Below are positions 25,110 to 34,328 of a DNA stretch of 64,000 nucleotides, piece after piece. Within the stretch, counting starts at the first letter, position 1, and each line of letters begins with the position of its first letter. The position numbers and the translations under genes are program-made. The stretch covers positions 1 to 64,000 of the forward strand of contig JAZRPG010000017.1 of the NCBI GenBank assembly GCA_045649105.1. The letters are read 5' to 3'. The notes under the pieces were generated by a model, which saw only the letters and a program-made list of their open reading frames with translations, did no database searches and was not told the DNA's origin. The DNA is from JAZRPG01 sp045649105 (GTDB lineage Bacteria; Bacillota; Clostridia; Oscillospirales; JAAYXM01).

Positions 25110-26653
25110 ATTATTTTTTAAAAATATCGCACCGCTCCGTGTTTTTCAGTATAAGCACAATCGCGGCATCAAATGTTCTTCTTCAGACACTCGGCTTTCT
25201 TTACCGCATATTTTTAAGCCGTATAACGGGCGCTGAGGGCGTCGGCGTTTATTCCCTCGTTATGCCCTTTTATTCAGTCATTACCTCGCTCTCGCTCACG
25301 GGGATAACCGTCGCCGTTGCGCGCATTTCTGCCGAGCGCGCCGCCGTGCATGACTTTGAAGGTGCGCGGAGAAGCGTTCTTATCTCGCGGCGGATTTTCG
25401 TCTCTGCCGTTTTTGTTATTTCTTTCTTTACGCTTGTTTTTCATGAGAAAATAAGCACATTCTTCCTCGGTGATGCGCGCTGTATCAAGGCGCTTCCCTT
25501 TACTCTTATCTGCCTTTTGTTCACAGGCTTTGAAAATATACTGAAAAACTATTTCTACGGCGTCGGGCGCGTTGTCCCTCAGATTGTTTCAGAGCTGTCA
25601 GAGCAGATTGTGCGCATTGCCGCGGTTGCGGCGCTCCTCCTCATCTTCCGCCCCGAAGACGCAGGAGATGCAGTCGCCTTTATTCTGCTCGGCATGGTTA
25701 TAAGCGAGCTTTTCAGCTCCTCGCTCCTGCATCTTTTCTACCGCCCCGAAAAACGGCGCAGAGGCGGAAACGGCAACACTGTCTCCGCATCAAAAATCCT
25801 CTCTGTCGCGCTGCCCGTCTCCGCGGCGGCAACGCTTAACAATATCCTTTCTTCGGCAAATGCCGTGCTTCTTCCGCGGCGGCTTGTTGAGTCAGGTCTT
25901 TCAATAACTGCCGCGACAGAAAGCTTCGGCACCATGTTCGGAATGACCATGCCGCTCCTTGCCTTCCCGATAGCCTTTATCGCAGCAATAACATCAATAA
26001 TGGTTCCGAAGCTTTCAGACGGGTGCGCGCGCGGAGAGATGCGTGATGTACGCCGCAAGGCAGGCAAGGCAATCCACACGACAAGCCTTCTTGCGATGCC
26101 CTGCATGGCTGTTCTTGCCCCGCTCGGCGAGGTCGCCTGCCGCGTAATATTCAAAGAGCCTGCCGCGGGGGGATTTATGCTCCCGCTCTCTGTTGCGACT
26201 CTTCTCTCATACTACCAGATAACAACGGGCGCACTCATGAACGGAATCGGCATGCAGCGCCGCGCGGCAGTTTACATAGTGCTCGGCGGTATCCTGCAGC
26301 TCTTCTTCACCTGGAGTGTCGGTATCCCGCATGTCGGCATGCGCGGCTTTGTCGCGGGATATCTCGTTTCCAACGCGCTCATTGCCGCGCTCAATTTCTT
26401 CTCCCTTGCGCGGCGGCTTAAGATGCGCCCGCGCATAAGAAACTGGTTTATAACCCCCGCTCTGTCCGCGGCTCTTGCAGGGGTTATAACGGATATTTTC
26501 TTCAAATCACGCTTTCTTGCCGGCATGTCTCCATCATCGGCGCTTCTTCTCTCGGCAGGGCTCGGTATCTTTACCTACTGCGCAGCTCTTTCCGCACTCG
26601 GTACAAATCTCTTTAAATATCTGAAAACATTGGTCCCGAAAGACCTTCACTGA
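25106..26653 (+). CDS. spoVB: SpoVB/MurJ-type lipid flippase (polysaccharide biosynthesis family)
   Basis: 515 residues with about 14 membrane segments. The N-terminal pattern ISTIAASNVLLQTLGFLYRI and GAEGVGVYSLVMPFYSVITS, with arginine-rich cytosolic loops, is that of SpoVB in the MOP superfamily. These proteins flip lipid-linked cell-wall or cortex precursors; SpoVB is needed for spore cortex formation in Bacillus, while other homologues act in vegetative growth. Nearby germination genes agree with a sporulation role but do not prove it. It overlaps the lipase gene by 4 bases and ends the rightward run. Confidence 0.87.
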   Translation: MNYFLKISHRSVFFSISTIAASNVLLQTLGFLYRIFLSRITGAEGVGVYSLVMPFYSVITSLSLTGITVAVARISAERAAVHDFEGARRSVLISRRIFVSAVFVISFFTLVFHEKISTFFLGDARCIKALPFTLICLLFTGFENILKNYFYGVGRVVPQIVSELSEQIVRIAAVAALLLIFRPEDAGDAVAFILLGMVISELFSSSLLHLFYRPEKRRRGGNGNTVSASKILSVALPVSAAATLNNILSSANAVLLPRRLVESGLSITAATESFGTMFGMTMPLLAFPIAFIAAITSIMVPKLSDGCARGEMRDVRRKAGKAIHTTSLLAMPCMAVLAPLGEVACRVIFKEPAAGGFMLPLSVATLLSYYQITTGALMNGIGMQRRAAVYIVLGGILQLFFTWSVGIPHVGMRGFVAGYLVSNALIAALNFFSLARRLKMRPRIRNWFITPALSAALAGVITDIFFKSRFLAGMSPSSALLLSAGLGIFTYCAALSALGTNLFKYLKTLVPKDLH

Positions 26654-26707
26654 ATACAATGAAAGGTGCAACAAATCCTGCTTTGCCGCACCTCTCCTTT
26701 TTTATAA

Positions 26708-27562
26708 TTACTGACAGCAGCCGCGCCTGTGGTGGTCTCCGTCGTCTTTTTCCCGGACTCTTGCCGAGGGCGGGAAGAACTCATTGACCGGGAACTTGAT
26801 TTTGCGGAACAGGTCACACGGGCTGTCGTCATTCGAGCTGACGCACTCCTTCTCCGGCATGCAAAAATCGTAAGCCGGAATGAGTATCTGCGAGTCACGC
26901 TCAAGACGCACAATGGAGAACTGTCCGAGCGTCACACACAGGCGCTTGCAGCCGCCGTCTACGGCAAGCTCATCGTCAAACGAATCCTTTACGCACTGCG
27001 GCACATCGCAGAGCTCATCACAGTCGCACTCGCACTCAGGCGGAACGGGCGGACACTGTCTTACATTGTCTGTAAGGCGTATGCCGAGGCAAATCGGGTC
27101 AACCGCCTCAACAAAAGCCGTCGGCATATTGCTTGCAGCTCTGCAGCAGCTTCCGACGGGCGCTGTCTTTGAGTTGAATATTCTGACATCGCCTTCGCTT
27201 CCGAACAGTATCACGCGCTTGTCATAAATCGCAAGCCCCGATACCTTCTGCTTTCTTCCGGAGCATGCGCAGACCTCGGCTGTTATACTGTAGAAAAACT
27301 TGATGTCCACGGCGAAGAATCCGCGGTTGAATGCCACCTCCTGAACGTCTATGTTCGTCCATAAGAGCTTTGCATCGTTACATTTTACGCTCGTTGCGCA
27401 ATCGAGTATCTCCTGTGAGCAGCGCGTCGGATAAACTCTTATATCCTCGATGCACTCCTTATCACGGCACGAGTCATAAATTCTGTTTGTGTGAATGCAC
27501 ACGGCCTCTCTTACACACGGCGGATTTCCGTGTATAGGACCGGGTAAAACCTTTTCAGGCAT
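26708..27562 (-). CDS. Conserved Cys-rich protein, possibly spore-associated
   Basis: 284 residues from ATG 27562 (GGGAGG 7 bases upstream; the in-frame start 15 bases earlier lacks one). No signal peptide or membrane segment. The N-terminal part reads PEKVLPGPIHGNPPCVREA, then VYPTRCSQEILDCAT, VAFNRGFFAVDIKFFYS and YDKRVILFGSEGDVRIFNSK, two beta-rich repeats. A Cys/Pro-rich middle (PPVPPECECDCDELCDVPQC) and a His/Cys tail (GDHHRRGCCQ) could bind metal or form disulfide crosslinks. I recognise the sequence type as common in spore-forming Clostridia but know no function. It sits between spoVB and the germination operon. Confidence 0.7.
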   Translation of the reverse strand: MPEKVLPGPIHGNPPCVREAVCIHTNRIYDSCRDKECIEDIRVYPTRCSQEILDCATSVKCNDAKLLWTNIDVQEVAFNRGFFAVDIKFFYSITAEVCACSGRKQKVSGLAIYDKRVILFGSEGDVRIFNSKTAPVGSCCRAASNMPTAFVEAVDPICLGIRLTDNVRQCPPVPPECECDCDELCDVPQCVKDSFDDELAVDGGCKRLCVTLGQFSIVRLERDSQILIPAYDFCMPEKECVSSNDDSPCDLFRKIKFPVNEFFPPSARVREKDDGDHHRRGCCQ

Positions 27563-27651
27563 TGCTCTACCTCCCATAATGATGATTTGAAGTCTCCTTC
27601 AATACATATTATGCCGAGGCCTGAATGTGGTGAAAAACTTCAGGCAGTTTT

Positions 27652-28740
27652 TCAGTTTTTTCTGCTTTTATGCCTCAAAAATACCGGAACGCAGACAAGG
27701 AGCACAGGAAAAAGAAGCTCAAACGCGAGCAGAAACCCTGCCTGCGGCCGCCACTGTGTCATGCGGCGCAGGGCAGGCGCGTTTCTGTACATAAGCTGTG
27801 TTGCGCTTACGAATATGAGTCCAATCGGCACGGCAAACCCGTTCTTTGACGGAATGTCAAATGTTCCCGACAGCATGTCATCAATAAACAGTATACATAC
27901 TGCAATTCTGAAAAAGGCGCACATCGTCATTACTATAGAGGATAAAATTTCAGGGTGCTGAACAAATCCGCCGGCTTCCATTACGGACATTGCGGTAAAT
28001 GCGGGGTAAAAATCACTGCCTGCGGCAGAGCTTCCGAGGACCCCTGTGCTTATAAACGCAACTGCCGAAAAGGCTATGCCCGATGCCGCAACCGCCGAGC
28101 AGAAAACGCCTCTCCGTGAGGAATTATGCTCCATTCTTGTATATACTGACATAAGCGGAATAAGCGTTCCGAAGCGGTTCATAAACACCTCTGCCGCACC
28201 CGTCAGCACATGCGGCACGGCGGAGGCTGAAACGCGCGGAAAGTGCGGCTCGGTAAATTTTATACCAAACGCCGCAAATACAAGAAAGACAAAAACAGAG
28301 AACCAAAACAGAAGGCGCGCCGAGCCTGCCGCCGAGTGAAGCCCCGAGCGGAATGAAAGCGATGCGACAAGAACGAGGATAAGCGGGATTATTATCTGCG
28401 GCGTGCGCGGAAGCGCCGTAAGCTGGACAAACCTGTTAAACACCACGAGCGGCACAACGCCGCCGATAAGGGCAAGCAGGATAAGAAGGGCGGCGCATAT
28501 TCTTCCGAAAACTCCGCCGAAAAGAGTTTTAAGAACCGCGTAAAATGACTTTTCGGGATTCCTGTCACACACATATGCAAGAAGCCATGCGGAAAGCACC
28601 GCCGCCGCACATGCAAGCAGATTGGAAAGCACCGCGTCGCCCTCGCCCCTTGTGCCGTACACTACGGAATACGAGTTTGTCATCAGCATAAGAACAGTCA
28701 GCATAAAGCCCTGTCCGTTTGTTATCTTGTCGCTGTTCAT
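27652..28740 (-). CDS. Spore germination receptor B subunit (GerAB family permease)
   Basis: 362 residues with about 10 membrane segments, an APC-like transporter fold. It belongs to the GerAB family, the subunit that binds the nutrient germinant in the inner spore membrane. The N-terminus ITNGQGFMLTVLMLMTNSYS, followed by WLLAYVCDRNPEKSFYAVLK, and the loop GAAEVFMNRFGTLIPLMSVY agree with the family. It is the last gene of the operon, 4 bases after the small D-like gene. The nutrient cannot be deduced. Confidence 0.88.
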   Translation of the reverse strand: MNSDKITNGQGFMLTVLMLMTNSYSVVYGTRGEGDAVLSNLLACAAAVLSAWLLAYVCDRNPEKSFYAVLKTLFGGVFGRICAALLILLALIGGVVPLVVFNRFVQLTALPRTPQIIIPLILVLVASLSFRSGLHSAAGSARLLFWFSVFVFLVFAAFGIKFTEPHFPRVSASAVPHVLTGAAEVFMNRFGTLIPLMSVYTRMEHNSSRRGVFCSAVAASGIAFSAVAFISTGVLGSSAAGSDFYPAFTAMSVMEAGGFVQHPEILSSIVMTMCAFFRIAVCILFIDDMLSGTFDIPSKNGFAVPIGLIFVSATQLMYRNAPALRRMTQWRPQAGFLLAFELLFPVLLVCVPVFLRHKSRKN

Positions 28741-28744
28741 AATC

Positions 28745-28939
28745 CTACCTCATAAAAAGAGAAATCATTCCCGAAAGTGATGCCCCCACATGGTCGAGCC
28801 GCGCGCCTATCCCTGCAGGGATTCCGAGCAGAACCGCAAGCGCGGATATTATGGCATAGATAAGCTTTTCCCGCCCTTTGCGGTTGCGGCGGTCTGTAAA
28901 GATGATTGCAATATATATTGCAGGCAGAAAAACTGCCAC
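28745..28939 (-). CDS. Small two-helix membrane protein of the germination operon (GerXD-like)
   Basis: 64 residues, GTG start behind GGGAGGA. Two hydrophobic helices (about residues 2-15 and 27-45) are separated by the basic loop TDRRNRKGREK. Its place between the C and B genes, with gaps of 2 and 4 bases, shows it is a real gene. In several spore formers, receptor operons carry a small two-helix D protein that modulates receptor activity; this protein fits that description in size, topology and position. Sequence similarity to those proteins was not checked. Confidence 0.7.
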   Translation of the reverse strand: MAVFLPAIYIAIIFTDRRNRKGREKLIYAIISALAVLLGIPAGIGARLDHVGASLSGMISLFMR

Positions 28940-28941
28940 AG

Positions 28942-29946
28942 CTATTCCTCCCCCTCCCGAAGCATTCCCGCGCGGTTTAAGACCACATCAAAGCTCAGCT
29001 CCGTTTTCTCTGCGTCCGTAATGCCGAGAATTTCGGCAAAGCCCGCGTCCTGTGCGTATTTCAAAACCTCTCTGCCCTTGTCGTTCAGATACTGCCCGCA
29101 GGACGCGCGAAGCTCTCCGTCTTCTCCCTCGTGGCCTGAGCTTATGCTTCCGAGCGACACAACCATGCGGCATTTTATTTCTTCTCTTCCGTTTCTTGTG
29201 CGGCGCTCGACATCGTTTTTAAGTATTTCAAACGAAACCCGCTCTCCCGAATCCGTCACAAGCCGCGGCAGGTACCCGCCTGCTCCCGAATCCGTCATAA
29301 GCGTGTACAGAAGCATCTGCTCATCGTCAAAAAAGCCCGCAAGGGCGCCGTCCTTTATAACCGCGCCGCCGCCGACGCGCGGCATTCCGTCCTCAAGTCT
29401 GATTGTCGAAAGGACATATGCATGTGTCTTTGACTCGCTTCGCAGTATTTCCCATATCTGAGTGTTAAAAAAGCGCTTTGAATTTGCCGCGTTTGCAAAC
29501 ATGTCGTACACAGTCTCAGACGGCGGAGAGCCGCTTTGCGCTTTTGCGGAGATTATATCCCCTGCGCGGCAGCCTCGTGCTACGGCTGCCGATATATTCA
29601 TATATACATCCTGCGACCGTCGGAGAACATCAAGCACCTCGGGTATGTCCTTTTTTGCCGCGCCTTCACCGAGCAAAAGAAGCCTGCAATGCCCCCAGTA
29701 AAGCTTTTTCCCGACACTTGATGTCGCATTGCGCACCGCGTCAAAAAAGCCCGCGCCTTCCGTAACATATACCGCGCCTGATTCCTCTCCGCTGCCCGCA
29801 GTCTGTATCGTTACCGTGACGCCGTCCTCCTTTGTATCTATTCCGACGCCGAGAACAAGCTCCTGCATATTAAGCTCGTTATAATCCCAACATCCCGTGA
29901 GAATAAAAAGACACGAAACGGCAAAAAGAATTTTTAAAATACGCAT
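28942..29946 (-). CDS. Spore germination receptor C subunit (GerAC lipoprotein)
   Basis: 334 residues from ATG 29946 (AAGGAGG upstream). The lipoprotein signal MRILKILFAVSCLFILTGC is followed by WDYNELNMQELVLGVGIDT, the near-invariant GerAC start (C-W-D-x-x-E). FDAVRNATSSVGKKLYWGHC and VLDVLRRSQDVYMNISAAVA are further family lines. It anchors to the outer face of the inner spore membrane in the A-B-C receptor complex. The frame stays open upstream of 29946, but that stretch overlaps gerAA and has no RBS. Confidence 0.92.
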   Translation of the reverse strand: MRILKILFAVSCLFILTGCWDYNELNMQELVLGVGIDTKEDGVTVTIQTAGSGEESGAVYVTEGAGFFDAVRNATSSVGKKLYWGHCRLLLLGEGAAKKDIPEVLDVLRRSQDVYMNISAAVARGCRAGDIISAKAQSGSPPSETVYDMFANAANSKRFFNTQIWEILRSESKTHAYVLSTIRLEDGMPRVGGGAVIKDGALAGFFDDEQMLLYTLMTDSGAGGYLPRLVTDSGERVSFEILKNDVERRTRNGREEIKCRMVVSLGSISSGHEGEDGELRASCGQYLNDKGREVLKYAQDAGFAEILGITDAEKTELSFDVVLNRAGMLREGEE

Positions 29947-29950
29947 CGGC

Positions 29951-31453
29951 CTACCTCCTTCGGAAGCGAATGGAGTTTCTCCGCTGTATTGCACTCGGCC
30001 GCCGCTTCATTTTCCACCACGGCGCACGCACATACGTATCCTTTGCACCCTGAGCGCTTCTGGGAATAAGATATGCCGTAAACTCCACGCCGAACGACTT
30101 AAGCGACGATATATGCGCGGTGAATATTATAACGCCTATTGCATATCCGTATATCCCGAGCGTTGCAGAGAGAAGAAGCAGCGCAAGGCGCATTAAGATT
30201 ATCTCCGATTCAAGCTTCGGCGTCAGAAATGACGCGATTCCGCACACCGCGACAATTATAATCATCTCTGCCGAAACGATATTCGCCGCGACTATGCTCT
30301 GCCCGAGCACAATGGCGCCGACCGTGCTCACCGTCACGCCGATTGCCTTCGGAAGACGCAGGCCGCCCTCACGCAGAAGGTCAAACAGGAGCAGCAGAAT
30401 GAGCATTTCAAATGCCGCGGGAAACGGCACCGCCGCACGCGAGCTTGCAATGCTCTGCAGAAGCGAAAGCGGGATAAGCTCCTTGTGATACGATATAAGC
30501 GCGACATAAAGTGCAGGAAGGCTTACCGCCGTAAAGAACGCAAAAAAGCGCAGAAGCCGCGAAAAGACGGCAAAATAGTAGTTTACATAGTAGTCCTCGT
30601 TCGACTGGAAATTCTCTATAAACAGAAAAGGCGCCGTCAGCACAAAAGGCGTCCCGTCACACAGAAGCGCAATATGACCCTCGAGAAGCTTTGCCGCGAC
30701 GACATCGGGGCGCTCCGTTTTCCCGAGCGTATTAAACGGCGAGGACGGCGAGTCCGATATAAGCTCCTCTATGTAGCTTATATCGAGCACCGAGTCAATC
30801 TCAAACGAATTAAGCCGCGCAATCATCTCCGCAACCATTCTGTCCTCACAAAGCCCGTCTACATACGTAATGCATACGCGCGTCTTGCTTACGTTCCCCA
30901 GCTCAAAAAAGCGGAATTTCAGGTTCGGATTTCTCATTTTTCGCCGCACAAGCCCGATATTTGCAACGATAAGCTCCGTAAAGCCTTCCTTCGGCCCGTT
31001 TACTGAGTTTTCTGTCTCAGGGACGCCGACACTGCGTATGTTATACTTTTTTGAGTTTGCTATAACGGCGCTCGGGCATGTATCAAGCAGAATCACCGTA
31101 TCGCCGATGAGGATGCTGTTTACCGCGTCGATGGGCCTTGCCCGCGTCTTTATATCGTCCGTATTGACTACCGCCGCGGCAAACTCCTCCGCAAGATTTT
31201 CACCGAGCGATTTTCCGACAGGCGGAACGCTCATAAGCGGCCTTACGACATTCTGGTCTATTATTATATTGTTTATAAGCACCTCGGTAAATATAATACA
31301 GCCGCGAACTTTTTTGTCATGCCTGTTTTCAAAGCGGCGAAATATAACCGTGTCGTCATGCATGAGTATCTGCTTCATAAGCGCTATGTCTTCTTCAAGA
31401 ACTCCCGAAAAGCGCATGCTCTCAAGCTCTTTTGTCGTGTAGCCTTTCCCCAT
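29951..31453 (-). CDS. Spore germination receptor A subunit (GerAA family)
   Basis: 500 residues. The N-terminal hydrophilic domain (about 1-290) includes ILMHDDTVIFRRFENRH, VRPLMSVPPVGKSLGENLAE, GDTVILLDTCPSAVIANSKK and LLEGHIALLCDGTPFVLTAP, all typical of GerAA/SpoVAF. A membrane domain of about five helices follows (YYFAVFSRLLRFFAFFTAVS onward). The Arg-rich tail (KMKRRPSAIQRRNSIRF) is cytosolic. The A subunit is thought to form the ion channel opened by the germinant. It is the first gene of the A-C-D-B operon. The order differs from the A-B-C order of B. subtilis. Confidence 0.93.
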   Translation of the reverse strand: MGKGYTTKELESMRFSGVLEEDIALMKQILMHDDTVIFRRFENRHDKKVRGCIIFTEVLINNIIIDQNVVRPLMSVPPVGKSLGENLAEEFAAAVVNTDDIKTRARPIDAVNSILIGDTVILLDTCPSAVIANSKKYNIRSVGVPETENSVNGPKEGFTELIVANIGLVRRKMRNPNLKFRFFELGNVSKTRVCITYVDGLCEDRMVAEMIARLNSFEIDSVLDISYIEELISDSPSSPFNTLGKTERPDVVAAKLLEGHIALLCDGTPFVLTAPFLFIENFQSNEDYYVNYYFAVFSRLLRFFAFFTAVSLPALYVALISYHKELIPLSLLQSIASSRAAVPFPAAFEMLILLLLFDLLREGGLRLPKAIGVTVSTVGAIVLGQSIVAANIVSAEMIIIVAVCGIASFLTPKLESEIILMRLALLLLSATLGIYGYAIGVIIFTAHISSLKSFGVEFTAYLIPRSAQGAKDTYVRAPWWKMKRRPSAIQRRNSIRFRRR

Positions 31454-31530
31454 AGCTTCCTCCGCGTCATAGTTTATGGAATTAATTTTCCCGTTAAAAA
31501 AGGCTTTTATGCAAATTCTGCAAATAAAAA

Positions 31531-31567
31531 AACACAGCGGGAAGTATCTCCTTCCGCTGTGCTTTTA
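31531..31567 (-). terminator. Terminator of the nucleoside-uptake operon
   Basis: ACACAGCGGGAAG pairs with CTTCCGCTGTG around a small loop, and T-rich sequence follows leftward. It separates the transaldolase gene from gerAA. Confidence 0.85.
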
Positions 31568-31579
31568 TTCTTCAGAACC

Positions 31580-32269
31580 TTATTTATTTTCGGCAAAAAG
31601 ACTCTCTATCGTCTTATCTCCGTATACGCCTTCCCAATCCTTGGTGAAGTCGTATATCGCCTTTGTCGTCATCGGGTGGTACATAAGTGTTGAGAACAGG
31701 TCTGAGCTTATGGTAACTGCCTGACAGCCGACCATGGCTATCTTGTGAATCTGCTCAACCGTCTTGAAGCTTGCCGCAAGAACCTTGCATTTTATGTTCT
31801 GCTTGTTGAACATCTCAACTATCTCGGTAACAACATTTACACCGTCGCTTACTATATTGTCGAGTCGGTTTACATACGGTGCTACAAAATCCGCGCCCGC
31901 TTTTGCCGCGATAAGCGCCTGCTGCTGCGTGAATATTGCAGTCATCGTTATATTAAAGCCCTCTTCCTTGAGCTTCATTGTCGCCTTGAGTCCTTCCTCG
32001 CAAATCGGAATTTTTACATAAAAATTCCCGCCGACATACTCGCGCAGTTTCCGCGCCTCACTTATCATTTCCTCCGCAGTTTTTCCCGTGACCTGGATAT
32101 GGAACATGCGTCCGTCGCCTATAATGCTGCGAATCTCGCGGATAAGCCCGAGAAAATCGGCATTTTCTCTTGAAATGAGCGTCGGATTCGTCGTTACGCC
32201 GTCAACCGGGTAGAACTCCACAAGTCGGCGTATCTCCTCTACATTTGCCGTGTCAATTACATATAACAT
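31580..32269 (-). CDS. Transaldolase / fructose-6-phosphate aldolase family protein
   Basis: 229 residues, the short FSA-like transaldolase type. The Schiff-base lysine is in NFYVKIPI (K86). DTANVEEIRRLVEFYPVDGV with TTNPTLI, TAIFTQQQALIAAKAGADFV and APYVNRLDN are diagnostic. It either transfers dihydroxyacetone units between sugar phosphates or cleaves fructose-6-phosphate; the two activities are not separable by eye. It starts 32 bases after the last transporter gene with a good RBS (AAGGAG) and no terminator between. This makes it the last gene of the nucleoside operon and links it to ribose-phosphate use. Confidence 0.9.
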   Translation of the reverse strand: MLYVIDTANVEEIRRLVEFYPVDGVTTNPTLISRENADFLGLIREIRSIIGDGRMFHIQVTGKTAEEMISEARKLREYVGGNFYVKIPICEEGLKATMKLKEEGFNITMTAIFTQQQALIAAKAGADFVAPYVNRLDNIVSDGVNVVTEIVEMFNKQNIKCKVLAASFKTVEQIHKIAMVGCQAVTISSDLFSTLMYHPMTTKAIYDFTKDWEGVYGDKTIESLFAENK

Positions 32270-32301
32270 ATTTTTCTCCTTTCGGTTTTTAAAGGCATAA
32301 T

Positions 32302-33267
32302 TTATCTGTTTTCTCTGAAGTACGGCTCGCCAAGGCTCAAAGGCGCCTGGAACTCGCGCTTGTTTCTCATGGTTATAAACATGAGAACAAGGATTGTTAC
32401 AACATACGGAGCCATGTCAAGAAGCTGTGCGCTGAGCTTTATCGTCGTCCCGAAGATGACAAGCTCGCCCTGAAGCTTAAACGCAAGACCGCGCACCGCG
32501 CCGAAGAGATATGCGCCGAGAATTGCGCGGAGCGGATTCCACATTGCAAATATTACGAGCGCGACGGAAATCCAGCCTGCACCTGCGGTAAGGTCAATAT
32601 TCCACCGACCTACATATACCATGGAATAGTACCCTCCTCCGACTCCGCAAAGAAAGCCGCCGAGAAGTACATGGATATATTTATGAAGCGTTACATTTAT
32701 GCCCGATGCGTCTGCCGCCGCGGGACTCTCTCCCACAACGCGTGCGTTAAGCCCCACATTCGTCTTTTTAAAATATATGTATATTACCACGGCGCACAGA
32801 ATGGCACCCAACACAAACGGGCTCTGCTCAAACAGCATTTTTCCGATAACGGGGATATCCGAAAGCACGGGGATTTTGTGAATCCCCATCGGCAGCGCGA
32901 CCGACTCGGGAAGTGACTTTCCCGAAACGGAAGCGCCTATAAGCCCTGCCGCGCCGCTTCCGAAGGTTGCAAGCGCAAGACCCGTTACGACCTGATTCCC
33001 CCTGAGCGTTATTGTTATTATCCCGTAAATAAGTGCGCCGAAAGCGCCCGCAGCACCTGCGGCAAGAACCGCAAGAATAACATTCTCCGTATTATATGCA
33101 ACGAGAAATCCTGTTGACGCGCCGAGAAGCATCATACCCTCTATTCCGAGGTTCATATTCCCGACCTTCTCGCTCATAATGCCGCCGAGTGTTCCGAAAA
33201 GGACGTGCGTGCCGAGCTGTGCAATGACCTGCAAAAACAGGCTCGTCTGAAGAAGAAACTCCATCAT
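32302..33267 (-). CDS. Nucleoside ABC transporter permease 2 (NupQ/YufQ-like)
   Basis: 321 residues with about 8-10 membrane segments. It belongs to the BPD_transp_2 permeases paired with BMP lipoproteins. MSEKVGNMNLGIEGMMLLGA is the hallmark EKxGxxNxGxEG motif, and LRGNQVVTGLALATFGSGAA and GGYYSMVYVGRWN also match. It overlaps the first permease gene by 4 bases. With NupP it should form the membrane channel for purine nucleosides. ATG 33267 or the adjacent ATG could be the start. Confidence 0.92.
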   Translation of the reverse strand: MMEFLLQTSLFLQVIAQLGTHVLFGTLGGIMSEKVGNMNLGIEGMMLLGASTGFLVAYNTENVILAVLAAGAAGAFGALIYGIITITLRGNQVVTGLALATFGSGAAGLIGASVSGKSLPESVALPMGIHKIPVLSDIPVIGKMLFEQSPFVLGAILCAVVIYIYFKKTNVGLNARVVGESPAAADASGINVTLHKYIHVLLGGFLCGVGGGYYSMVYVGRWNIDLTAGAGWISVALVIFAMWNPLRAILGAYLFGAVRGLAFKLQGELVIFGTTIKLSAQLLDMAPYVVTILVLMFITMRNKREFQAPLSLGEPYFRENR

Positions 33268-34328
33268 TTCCCTGCATCTCCCTTCTCCGCGCGGCGGACA
33301 ATTCTGTAGTTTATAAAGAACTCACTGCCGAGAACAAAGAAGATTATAACTGCCTGCAGTGCATATATCATGGAAATCGGGATTCGCATTGATGTTTCAA
33401 GATAGCTTCCGCCCGCAAGAAGAATCGCAAACAAAAACGATGTTGCGACAACGGCAGGAGGCGAAAGGCGCGCAAGGTATGTAGTTATAACCGCGGTAAA
33501 GCCAAGGCCGCCCGTAAACTGCTCGGTAAGCGTCTTTTCGACGGCAGATGTCTGTACCATGCCTGCAAGTCCGCAAAGAGCACCTGAGAGAATTACCGCC
33601 CAGACGGTGATGTTCTTTACATTTATTCCTGCATATCTTGCAGTTTCGCGGCTCTCGCCGAGAACGGAAATCTCATACCCGAATTTTGTACGGCTGATTA
33701 ATATATACACAACAAGCGTAAGCACAAGCGCTATAATCCACCCGATATGTATACCTAAAACGCTCGGAAGGACTGCATTCGGCTCAAATGTCGCTATCTT
33801 CGGCATTCCGCCGTCCTCGCGCCACGGGCCGTACTGCAGATATGTAATCCAACGCAATGCAACGTAGTTTAACATCAGCGTTACAAGTGTTTCATTCGTT
33901 CCGAACTTTACTTTTAACAACGCAGGGATAAGTGACCAGAGCCCGCCGCATACAACTCCGGCCGCCGCCATGAGCGGAAGCAGGACATACGCAGGAAGCC
34001 ACGAAAAGTTAAGCGCAAAATATGCGGCACCGAACGCGCCCATGCACATCTGACCCTCGGCGCCGATGTTCCAGAACTTCATCTTAAATGCAATAAGCGT
34101 TCCGAGAGACAGAATTACGAGCGGGATTGCCTTGTTAAGAGTTGCGCGGAGCCTGTATGCTGACCCGAGCGCGCCGCGCACAAGGTCACCGTAGAATTTT
34201 ACGGGATTTATCCCCATAAGCATAACTATAAGCCCTGCGGCGACAAGTGCAATGACAACTGCAAGAATCTGTGCAAGTACTGCACGGTCCGGAGAAAGCT
34301 CCGGTTTCTTAACTATACGAAACATCAC
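33264..34328 (-). CDS. Nucleoside ABC transporter permease 1 (NupP/YufP-like)
   Basis: 354 residues, hydrophobic throughout. FKMKFWNIGAEGQMCMGAFG carries the NIGAEGQ motif of the family, and GTNETLVTLMLNYVALRWIT and GVNVK-like loops (YAGINVKNITVWAVILSG) follow. It pairs with the second permease, overlapping it by 4 bases; its own start overlaps the ATPase gene stop by 4 bases. The set is translationally coupled. Confidence 0.92.
   Translation of the reverse strand: MMFRIVKKPELSPDRAVLAQILAVVIALVAAGLIVMLMGINPVKFYGDLVRGALGSAYRLRATLNKAIPLVILSLGTLIAFKMKFWNIGAEGQMCMGAFGAAYFALNFSWLPAYVLLPLMAAAGVVCGGLWSLIPALLKVKFGTNETLVTLMLNYVALRWITYLQYGPWREDGGMPKIATFEPNAVLPSVLGIHIGWIIALVLTLVVYILISRTKFGYEISVLGESRETARYAGINVKNITVWAVILSGALCGLAGMVQTSAVEKTLTEQFTGGLGFTAVITTYLARLSPPAVVATSFLFAILLAGGSYLETSMRIPISMIYALQAVIIFFVLGSEFFINYRIVRRAEKGDAGK

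Noticed and set aside
31454..31530. Sigma-G promoter for the germination operon
   Set aside because: A CATAAACTA string occurs before gerAA but lacks a matching -35 element at the right distance.
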